Assembly (NCBI RefSeq): GCF_050436995.1
Contig: NC_134747.1
Location: forward strand, 503,501-567,500
Direction: 5' to 3'
DNA from: Anticarsia gemmatalis
Taxonomy: Eukaryota; Arthropoda; Insecta; Lepidoptera; Erebidae
Length of the DNA: 64,000 bases
In this document: one piece after another, positions 24,421 to 34,200 of the stretch
Position numbering within the stretch: the stretch's first letter is position 1
Layout of the letters: each line of letters starts with the position of its first letter
The notes under the pieces: generated by a model
What the model saw: the letters and a program-made list of their open reading frames with translations, nothing else
What the model was told of the DNA's origin: nothing
Databases searched by the model: none
Position numbers and translations under genes: made by a program

Positions 24421-24690
24421 TCTGCTGTCCGAGTGGTTTAAGTTGGCGCCTCGCACGCAAGTGGTCGATGGTTCGAACATGAGGCAACACACCAATGACT
24501 ATTCGAAGTTATGTGTGTATTAGAAACCAATATTACATGCTCTAACAGTTAAGACACAACAACACAACAGTTAAATCGTCTTGGAGAAACCTTGTATGCC
24601 TAAAAATTGTTTAGTACATTTCTAGAGGGTATGCAAAGTCCTCAACCCGCACTTGGCCAGTGTGGTGGACTCAAGGCCTAACCCCTCAGT
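24421..24690 (+). mobile_element. SINE B, nearly complete
   Basis: The head is TCTGCTGTCCGAGTGGTTTA (box A region) with box B GGTCGATGGTTCGAAC. The copy ends at GGCCTAACCCC, so it is 3'-truncated. Confidence 0.75.
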
Positions 24691-24862
24691 CACTTGCTAG
24701 ATGTTATTGAGTGTATTATGTTCAAGATAACAAACCAAAATTTAAATTATTTTTCTACGTCAATGACACATATTGCCGTAATAAGAGACAAACAAACATC
24801 ATTTTCTTTTTATTTCAACAACTTAAAATCTTTAGCATTTTCTTTCACTGTCAACTTTTCAG

Positions 24863-24941
24863 GCCGTATGTATCCTCCCCTAATCCATTCGAGGCACCCC
24901 CCGGGGAGGAGACTCGGAGGAAATTTACATGTTATGCGTAA
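24863..24941 (+). other. Orphan candidate terminal exon
   Basis: A good acceptor (pyrimidine-rich tract, then TTTTCAG at 24856-24862) precedes an open phase containing SSPNPFEAPPGEETRRKF and ending CYA-stop. The exon is richer in G and C than its surroundings. An AATAAA lies at 25097-25102. No upstream exon was identified and no family is recognised. Confidence 0.25.
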
Positions 24942-25096
24942 ATTTACGTGAAAAACTCGTCAACGCTTAACGCGACCACATCTGCGGAGATAAACAGACG
25001 TTGCGACAGATTTTTACAGTACACATGTGCTCCAAGGGTGTGGAATGTCAGGTTTATGGCATCGCGTTGTATGTGAGGTGTGTGGGAAATGTATAT

Positions 25097-25102
25097 AATA
25101 AA
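25097..25102 (+). terminator. AATAAA after the orphan exon candidate
   Basis: This canonical hexamer lies 156 bp after the stop of the candidate terminal exon at 24863-24941. It matters only if that exon is real. Confidence 0.2.
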
Positions 25103-26108
25103 ATATCTATATTTCCGTTATATTAATTTAAATGTATAGTGAAAAATCATAAACGCTAGCTCAATACACAGTGCAATACAAAATTCAAAATACAATTTCG
25201 AAATTGAAACACAATTGAAGCAAATATTAAAGTTGCATTCGTATTTTCAAGCCTTCAGCCAGCTGCTACGCGATATTGCAAATACGTGATACAAATTGTG
25301 CTTGTTAGCTACGAACTTGCTACGAACGCTACGCAGCGCTACGAGTGCTACGAAACTGCATCGCATTGTTGGTTCGGTTCATTTAAGGCCAATTTTTAGA
25401 TTTAGTTTGTAATATTATTTATTACATAATATACGGAAAAACATTTTTTTGCTTCAATTAAGATTTTATTATTAAACAGCATCTTTACATGAAGCATAAG
25501 CAAAAATATCTCGGAGTTCCAGGTTCGGTTTTTTTAGTCCTTTTAGATTTCGAAAATGTGAACCATATAATCATGATGTCCAGCGCTCAATCGAACCTTA
25601 GATCTTAGCATACTTTATAACCATACATACATACATATTTACATACACAATCCTCAACTCCTGTTTTACACAAAGGTATGTATAGAGTATTTCACCCTTA
25701 AATACTTATAAACAACAACAACACAATACTACAGAAAATATATTCAAAAGCGATAAATATATTCAGTGAACAGTGATTTAATATTATTAGTACATTATCA
25801 GCGGCAAATATACATAATAAAAGATACCTCGCGCCCACTGCACGGGAAATGTTTTCATTTTAATTTGCATGAATTATAGCTCAGTCCTTGTGAATCGTTT
25901 TAATACAACCATTTTATGTACGGGTACTGCTTTATTTGGTTTCATTCTATTATAAGTATAAGTACATAGATGTATGTATGTGACTGAGGGTAAGGGAGTT
26001 TGTAAGGAGCGTTGTTTGGTCTCTGCCTACCTCTATGGAAGAAGGTGTGGTATTATTTATGTTTATATATGTACATAATACATACATTAATAAGTACATT
26101 TATTTATT

Positions 26109-26195
26109 GAGTAAGTTCCCAACCCGCACTTGGCCAGCGTAGTGGGTTCAAGGCCTAACCCCTCCTTCATTTGGGAGGAGACCCTTGCCCAACGT
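26109..26195 (+). mobile_element. SINE B, 3' third
   Basis: CCCAACCCGCACTTGGCCAG, then GGAGGAGACCCTTGCCCAA. Confidence 0.7.
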
Positions 26196-27482
26196 GAAAC
26201 AGAAACGAGTTAATAAAAATGTTTGCATGGTTAGTTCTCGTGTGCAACTGCTGAGTACAAGGTCTCGATTTCGATGACTAAGTAAGCTCGAGTACTTTAA
26301 AACTAAGATTATATTTTTCATTTACATTGAAATATGTTCACCAATAGTTTAAAATTAAGTTACGTTAATGCACGCGTGATATTTAAGACAGTATCACTAT
26401 AAGTAAAAAGTAGGTACTTCATACACCCCTGCCTAATCTACAGACATAGGAAACGTAGTATGAAAAGATAAATTATTTAACCCTTTTAGTACTTACCAAA
26501 TAATTCTAAACAAATCATGCTCAATTACCCTCAAAAACTTGTAACAATCTGTTTCACCAGATTTCGTGTCTCAGAATTACCCATGTTTTACCAATATTTA
26601 CCCATTACTAAGAAGTTGGTAATTAAAACAGATCAGTTCCGGGAACGTTCCCGAGTATTGCACAAACTGTTGAGAGCCTGATATTGGTGTGAACACTTTG
26701 GTTCAAGTTTGTGAAGTAATTCTGTTATAAAGATGTTTCGGATTTGATTATGTTTGTAATTTTATTGTTTGTTGTGTACTGTAATTGATGGTTCGTGGAA
26801 TTGGATGATACGTTTGTTAATATACTGAATGATTTAATAAATAAATGAGTATTTCTCAATTACTTATTAAATCATTTAGTTTAATTGATTGTGTTATACT
26901 CCAGTTTTAACATTTAGGGATAGACCAACACGTTAAGTGGTAACAAATACTTTTATGACAATATATTTTCGTAAAAGATGTTTCAGCTGTAATTCGAATG
27001 CACTTCTGAGTCTTTACTGATAATACGCGCCATTTGCTCGGTAGTAGTAGGTATTCATGATTACTACTAACAAAGAATTTGTTAATTTTAGACATTTTTA
27101 AAATAGTGAAATTACAAGGCTGAGAAGGCTTAAACCTGTTTACGATATATCATAAAATATAATTTAAAACACTTAAACATAAAATTAGTATTCAATAACA
27201 TAGTAGTATAATTGAAAATTAATAGTTGAATCAAATACAAAGCAATTGCAGACAGGAGTAGTTTAACATAATAACACGCCAGTCTAACGTCCGAATCTGT
27301 GCAATAGTTGTGGCACCGCAGTTCCCGGGTTGTTCCCGAGCGTGACAAGTTGACAGGCCACCAATATCCCGTCGACTCACTGCACTGCGTATTAGACAAC
27401 ACAACACTGTATTTGTACAAGCATGTTTATATTCAGTTTGACTAAATATTGTTCCCGAGCATGACCCGTTTGAACCTTATTT

Positions 27483-27655
27483 ATACTAATATTATAAAGC
27501 TGAAGACTTTGTTTGTTTCATTGTTTGTTTGAACGCGCTAATCTCAGGAACTACTGGTCCGATTTGAAAAATTCCTTCAGTTTTAGATAGTCAATTTATC
27601 GAGGAAGGCTATAATATATCATCACGCTACGACTAATAGAAGCAGAGTAGCTAAA
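27483..27655 (+). mobile_element. Helitron (GCGCTAATCTCAG family), 3' truncated
   Basis: It begins TATACTAATATTATAAAGCT, contains GAACGCGCTAATCTCAGGAA, and ends near AGCAGAGTAGC. Confidence 0.65.
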
Positions 27656-27692
27656 TTAGATATAAAATGAAAGTCTATTGTTCACATATTTA

Positions 27693-27778
27693 ATAAGTCA
27701 TTTGTATGTTGGCTCGGGTTTAAACCTGCGACCACTTGAGTGGGAAGTGTCAACTTAAACCACTTGCTATCACTGCTC
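27693..27778 (-). mobile_element. SINE B, head only
   Basis: GGGTTTAAACCTGCGACCAC and AACTTAAACCACTTG form the reversed tRNA-like head. Confidence 0.65.
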
Positions 27779-28383
27779 TGAATTTTAAGTGTCACAAATT
27801 AATATTGCAAGCTTATAAAAGATATCAGGGCTATCCAATAGAGGAAAAAACCGCTCATCGGGAAACCAAAAAAATATCACTCACTTTTAAAACAAAAGTT
27901 TAAAAAATGATATTAAAAAAAACAACAAATTGATAAAGTTTTTTAATAAGGCGTAAAGTTCTGAGAATTCGTGACGTAAAGGTCGTAGCACACTTCACTG
28001 TTTGTAATTACTCCCTAGGAGGTTATATTTAGACTAATGGCCCGATTTATTTCGGTACTGACTCTTTGGGGGTGTATTATAATTGTGAAATATTTCTTTA
28101 TCTTTTGTCAGATTCACATAATTATCCTAATTACATGACACTTTATTGAATCTTAGTACATAATTATTGGAACAGATCAATTTCTAATTGATAAAGAAAG
28201 TGAAGAAAAAAATAATTTGCATCCTATAAATTCATATACAACAACAACTAAAATCCATGTTTCAATTCCCAGAAATTAGTCTTACTTGTAATCTACAAAA
28301 CAAGGGCTAAACTGAAAATCTAAATCACCACGCGCGATTCTTTTTTGGGTTAATTCTTTAATAGCAAAATTTAATAGTATATA

Positions 28384-28460
28384 CTAGCTGATTCGCGCTT
28401 TGAATTATTTCCTGTTTTTTTCAATACGTACGTCTTCCTAGTGGCAAAAAGAAAATGTAT
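28384..28460 (-). mobile_element. Helitron 3' end, diverged
   Basis: CTAGCTGATTCGCGCTTTGA resembles the reversed 3' terminus of the family. Confidence 0.35.
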
Positions 28461-28473
28461 TTAAAAACGACTA

Positions 28474-28519
28474 AAACGCAAAACTTGAGAACGTATATAC
28501 GTTCTCAAGTTTTGCGTTT
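28474..28519. repeat. Perfect 46-bp palindrome
   Basis: Two 23-bp arms with no spacer: the left arm starts AAACGCAAAACTTGAGAACG and the right arm ends TTCTCAAGTTTTGCGTTT. It lies near a degenerate Helitron end at 28384. Confidence 0.85.
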
Positions 28520-28887
28520 AAGTTAGTAATACATTCGACTTTCATATATTTGTAGATTATGCAATATTATTTATATAGATCCTCCCTACTCCTAATAATT
28601 ACTTAAATACCGATAATCTAATTTATTTCCACTTAAAAACAACATCTAAACTCCATCCATTAGAAAAATTGATTAAGCAGAGTACAGAATATCGGTAAAA
28701 GTTTTTTAATAAGGCTCGCTGCACACGGGCGAGATAAGGCTCACTCAATTAACTGCGCACGTAATAGCTCTCCCGGGATGTCTGATGGATTGTTTCATAT
28801 ACCCGTGTACTCGTACCTTATAATGTTTTTACTTTTGCAAGGGTTTTCGATTTAAAAGCTTAGTAAGGCTTGTCGTACCTGAAATGA

Positions 28888-28960
28888 GACGATCCGGTCG
28901 GTAGTGTATCCGACTGTTAACCATGAAGTGCCGAGTTCGACTCCCAGGTCGGGCAATGTG
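28888..28960 (+). other. tRNA-like SINE head (unassigned family)
   Basis: GGTCGGTAGTGTATCCGACT and box B CGAGTTCGACTCCCAGGTCG resemble a tRNA. The start and end do not pair as an acceptor stem, so I treat it as a SINE head. Confidence 0.4.
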
Positions 28961-29041
28961 CTATAGGCTTTTTTTTATTTATATTAGATTATCCTCAATA
29001 GTAATCCGAAGCTTGGTAACATGTCCAAGTATATGGCAGTA

Positions 29042-29241
29042 CTAGAGGCCGCCCGCGACTTCGTCCGCGTGGAAACCCTAAATCTCGATCCCTCTATTAT
29101 TTCAGTATTCTGGCTCTTCACCTACCTATATACCAAATTTCATCGTAATCGGTTCAATAGTACATATTTGCGTGAAAGAGTAACAAACATACATACGTAC
29201 ATACATTCTCACAAACTTTCGCATTTATAATATTAGTAGGA
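29042..29241 (-). mobile_element. Lep1-type Helitron
   Basis: On the minus strand it runs from A|TCCTACTAATATTATAAAT to GGGCGGCCTCTAG|T. The interior matches the copy at 12394. Confidence 0.75.
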
Positions 29242-30631
29242 TATTAATGGGGACCGGATGTAACGCGGATGTATTTCATACCTCTGCCTAGACCTGAACA
29301 GTTTGAACAACTCTTACACTAGGATGATAACTTACCTTACGATAAATAAAACTAAATTATAGCAGTAGTACATAATTATCTATGTATGTTTAAATACTCG
29401 AGTAAAACAGGCGTGTCATAAAAAATAGGATCACCAAACCTAACTTGTAATCGTAAATATTCAAATAACTTGCGAAAAACGAGTTGAATTGTAAGGAAAG
29501 CTATAATTTTGCATTTAAGACACAAATGTGGTTATAAATTCATTAGTAACAAACGCGTTCAGACGGTTGTTATGAAATATTCAGTTCAAAGTTCGTTATG
29601 TGGTGAGGTGACAGGTTACTGTATTAAAAAGATAATATATAATACTTTACTGAAGCTTTAAGGATATGAACAAGATGCCTAGCGTTAGGTGGAATTTTAA
29701 AATGAATATTAATTTTACTACTCTTGCTGTCACCTTATCTACCAGATAGGTTATCCGACTGTTATTTAGTATCTGTGAAACTAGCCCTTAGCCGTATATT
29801 ACGGAGAATTTTACAAACATTCTAATTCAAATTCAAAATATCCTAAACTTTTTTTAAGTATTGGAAATAATCATACCTACAACCTATTGATTTTCATTGC
29901 CCGTTTTGGAAAATCTATTGTTACTCGTGAGAAGTTACGCCTATATACCAGGCTTGCTCTTTTTGATCGCTAATATAGGATATATATTATATTTGCCATT
30001 AGTAATGTTTGTCCTATGTAATTGTAGATGAGCATATTGTCATAAACCAGACCAAACTCCAGGCTACTTTTGAGAATATTGTAATATAAATAAGAAAACA
30101 CGTGTCGAACCCATGAAACGAATCCTAGATCTTGAGATAAGACTTAATCCGAGACTACCGCTTAGACCGCAAAAGTAGTCAATACATACTGAAATAGCAG
30201 CTAATTCAATAAAAGCTTAGCACTTTAATAACATAACTTAACTTTATACAACAATTACAAAATTAAATTCACTCACACTATGTCGTAGCGTATGTCAATA
30301 CGCTTATTCTCTTACACAAGGAAATTTCCTACGCCTGTTTTCAAAGTAACCTACATTTTTACCTTGAAAAGCTTCACGGGGGCGCAAACCATAATTTAGT
30401 TAGCAGTCAGAAAGTTGTCACGTACCTATACCTTCGAAGAATGCCCCTGTAAGGGGAGGGAGGCCCCCAACCCCCTCCCTGAATGTTTTATTAAGGAAAA
30501 GTTTAATCACACACCCCCGAGTTGAGGAATTCGTGAATTAAGTTGTGAGGTAATGAGATAGAATGTTGGGCGTTATTAATAAACGTGTTAGTATGATTCA
30601 TGATTTGTTTTTGTAATTTTAAAAATATTTA
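29242..30631. other. Gene-free stretch downstream of the EMI-repeat gene
   Basis: AT-rich sequence with no recognised coding or repeat feature. Confidence 0.45.
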
Positions 30632-30746
30632 CCCCCGGTTTCTGAGTACATTTAGCGGTAGTTTATCTATTCAATAGCATTTTATATATCAGTTTAAACG
30701 CTATTGAAGAGATAAGCTACCGCTTAATGTACCTCAGAACCGGGGG
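30632..30746. mobile_element. Harbinger-like palindromic MITE (115 bp, TTA duplication)
   Basis: The element runs from CCCCCGGTTTCTGAGTACAT to the matching GAACCGGGGG, flanked by TTA at 30629-30631 and 30747-30749. The arms pair over most of the length. A 3-bp TWA duplication is typical of PIF/Harbinger. Confidence 0.75.
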
Positions 30747-30769
30747 TTAATGATGTATAACACAGGATT

Positions 30770-30775
30770 TTTATT
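30770..30775 (-). terminator. Possible distal poly(A) signal of the EMI-repeat gene
   Basis: This is the first AATAAA on the minus strand that I found after the stop, about 520 bp downstream. If used, the 3' UTR would run through the MITEs at 30906-31244. A closer variant signal could be used instead. Confidence 0.18.
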
Positions 30776-30905
30776 TTAACTCCGAAAAATCGTAAACAAA
30801 TTCGTGAGAAGCTAGAAGTATATTTCATTAAAAGATTTACAAACAACATCAACATGGTTAAAATCATAATAAAATCTTATAAACTATGTCAATACATTGT
30901 GCCCG

Positions 30906-31062
30906 GGAGGCTATCACGTATCTCAGTTGACGACTATTTCAAACCACTATGCTGTATATTGCTTTTTTCCTTAGTTTAACACTTTACGTCAAAGCAGCAA
31001 TGTACTGAATAGTGACCACCAAGTTGACGTACAGTAGTTGTCAACTAAGATACGGTATACAT
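30906..31062. mobile_element. MITE-like repeat, second copy
   Basis: GGCTATCACGTATCTCAGTT and AGTTGTCAACTAAGATACG are inverted ends; GTCAAAGCAGCAATGTA in the middle matches the copy at 23165. Confidence 0.45.
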
Positions 31063-31073
31063 TAGCTCGATTC

Positions 31074-31244
31074 TCTACTGCTATCGACTACCGACAACCG
31101 ACCTGTCATCGAGAAATTTTGTATGAAAATCTGATCAGCGCCTCTGACGGGCGTCGTAGGAAATATTTTGGCAGTACATTCTAAATGTTAAAATTTCGAT
31201 AGCTAGCCGGTTGTCGGTAGTCGATAGTGGTAGAGAATCGAGGT
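31074..31244. mobile_element. TA-flanked MITE (CTCGATTCTCTAC ends)
   Basis: The ends GCTCGATTCTCTACTGCTAT and, on the right, TAGTGGTAGAGAATCGAGG pair as inverted repeats about 45 bp long with TA on each side. It lies about 50 bp downstream of the EMI-repeat gene's stop codon, probably in its 3' UTR. Confidence 0.65.
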
Positions 31245-31291
31245 ACAGGTCATATTTTGCATCAGCGCTACAAAAACCAATAGTTAAGTTT

Positions 31292-34200
31292 TTATGGTGT
31301 AATTTTCACTGATAGTAGAATTTTCAGCATCGTTGAATCAGATAATTCAGGACTTAAATTCCACGACCTAGATTCTTCTGAAGTCTTCTCATCTTTCAAC
31401 CCATATGACATTGACAAAAATATTTTTATCAAATCCGATCCATTTACTGACTTCTTTATATCACACGTAATATTGGAACTGGAGGAATCTCCACAGCCGG
31501 GCAGAGAAACTAAGTCGATATTTTCAGCATTACTTTCGTCAAAGCCATTATTCCTAACATTAACTGTCAGGTTACTGGTCAAGTTTTTAACATCGCTGAT
31601 ATAAATTTTATCGATATTATTGACTGTATCGTAAAACGTACCATTTTTCTCTACATTAAATATAGGATCAAGAGTTTTAAGGTTATCATCTGTTACGTGG
31701 TAGATGTTGCGACGATACCAGTCATTGTTTATAACATTTTTAGTGACATCTTGTATAATTTGTGTGCTACTTGTATCACTGTTAGTGACGGTGTTATCGG
31801 TACTATATGCACTGTCAGTGACGGAATTGCCAGTTCTCCATGCTCTAACAGTGACTTTATCGTCGGTGCTCCATGTAGTGTCATTGACGTGATTGTCGGT
31901 GCTCCATGCACTGTCAGTGAAGTTACTATCGGTGCTCAATGCACTGCCAGTGACGGAATTGTTAATGTTCCATTCACTGCTAGTAACGGTATTGTCGGTG
32001 CTCAATGCACTGCCAGTGACGGCATTGTCGGATCTCTTTACACTGTCAGTGAAGTTACTGTCGGTACTCCATGCACTGCCAGTGACGGTTTTGTCAGTGC
32101 TCGATGCACTGTCAGTGAAGTTACCGTCGGTGCTCCATGCACTGCCAGTGACGGTATTGTCGGTTCTCTTTACACTGTCGTTGATGGTATTGCCAGTTGT
32201 CCATGCTCTAACAGTAACGGTATTGTTGGTGTTCCATGCACTGCCAGTGACGGTATTGTCGGTACTCAATTCACTGTCAGTGAAATTACGGTCGGTGGTC
32301 AATGCACTTTCGGCGCTCCATGCACTACCAGTGACGGTATTGTCAATGCTCAATGCACTGTCAGTGAAGTTTCTGTTGGTGTTCCCTGTGCTGCCAGTGG
32401 CGGTATTGTCAATGCTCAATGCACTGTCAGTGAAGTTTCTGTTGGTGTTCCCTGTGCTGCCAGTGGCGGTATTGTCGGTGTTCCATGCACTACCAGTGAC
32501 TTTATCGTCGATGCTCGATGCTCTAACAGTAACTTTATTGTCACTGCTCGATGAAGTGTCATTGACGTTATTGTCGGTGTTCCCTGTACTGCCAGTGACG
32601 CTATTGTCAGTGCTCAATGCACTGCTAGTGACGCTATTGTCAGTGCTCAATCCACTGCTAGTGACGCTATTGTCAGTGCTCAATGCACTGCTAGTGACGC
32701 TATTGTCAGTGCTCAATGCACTGCTAGTGACGCTATTGTCAGTGCTCAATGCACTGCTAGTGACGCTATTGTCAGTGCTCAATGCACTGCTAGTGACGCT
32801 ATTGTCAGTGCTCAATGCACTGCTAGTGACGCTATTGTCAGTGCTCAATGCACTGCTAGGGACGCTATTGTCAGTGCTCAATGCACTGCTAGTGACGCTA
32901 TTGTCGGTGCTCCATGCACTGCTAGTGACGCTATTGTCAGTGCTCAATGCACTGCTAGGGACGCTATTGTCAGTGCTCAATGCACTGCTAGTGACGCTAT
33001 TGTCAGTGCTCAATGCACTGCTAGTGACGCTATTGTCAATGCTCCATGCACTGCTAGTGACGCTATTGTCAGTGCTCAATGCACTGCTAGTGACGCTATT
33101 GTCAGTACTCAATGCACTGCTAGTGACGCTATTGTCAGTACTCAATGCACTGCTAGGGATGCTATTGTCAGTGCTCAATGCACTGCTAGGGACGCTATTG
33201 TCAGTGCTCAATGCACTGCTAGTGACGCTATTGTCAGTGCTCAATGAACTGTCAGTGACGGTATTGTCGATGTTCCCTGTACTGCCAGTGACAGTATTGT
33301 CACTGGTTGATGAAGTGTCATTGACGTCATTGTCGATGTTCCCCGTACTGCCAGTGACAGTATTGTCACTGGTTGATGAAGTGTCATTGACGTCATTGTT
33401 GGTGTTCCCTGTACTGTCAGTGCTCAATGCACTGCCAGTGACGGTATTGTCAGTGCTCAATGAACTGTCAGTGACGGTATTGTCGATGTTCCCTGTACTG
33501 CCAGTGACAGTATTGTCACTGGTTGATGAAGTGTCATTGACGTCATTGTCGATGTTCCCTGTACTGCCAGTGACAGTATTGTCACTGGTTGATGAAGTGT
33601 CATTGACGTCATTGTTGGTGTTCCCTGTACTGCCAGTGACGCTATTGTCAGTGCTCAATGCACTGCCAGTGACGGTATTGTCGGTGCTCAATGAACTGTC
33701 AGTGAATTTACTGTTGATGCTCCATGCACTGTCAGTGAAGTTACTGTCGGTGCTCCATGCACTGCCAGTGACGTTTTTATCGTTGCTCCATGTACCACTA
33801 TCAGTGATGTTAGGTGTAGTAGCGAAATCGGGTTTGCATAAGAGTTGACTGAAAATTAAAAAATATATTAAGTTTAGAGTATTTTCTTTGCAAAATATTA
33901 TAATAAGCGATGGGTATTAACATAGAAGATATAAAACATAATATAAACTCACTTGTTGTTGTTAAACTCTGCCTGGTATCCATCGCAACACACTCTAAAT
34001 CGTTTCAATTTTACAACCTGAAACAAAAGTTTTACTATTTAGTACATAATAATATGTATGTAGATAGAGATTACGATATTTTTGTATGTTAAGGCTTAGT
34101 TACTACTAAGAAAAGACTGCTTTAATAATCTTGCAGGTAACCAAAAAATATAGGACATGTATTTTGCATGTATTTATGATAAAATTAAACGAGTACTATT

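Larger units (their letters stand above)
24942..27482. other. Gene-free stretch
   Basis: It contains the SINE B tail at 26109 and two near-repeats of GTTCCCGAG at about 27328 and 27449; a partial HSE-like cluster lies at 26637-26655. No gene is recognised. Confidence 0.45.

Noticed and set aside
32597..33246. CRISPR-like array
   Set aside because: The 33-bp units are directly adjacent with no spacers, keep an open reading frame and lie in a spliced nuclear gene.
31893..33848. 651-codon plus-strand open frame of Leu/Val-rich repeats (and a 285-codon frame nearby)
   Set aside because: These are antisense shadows of the 33-bp minisatellite. Only the minus-strand frame joins to signal-peptide and EMI exons through proper splice sites.
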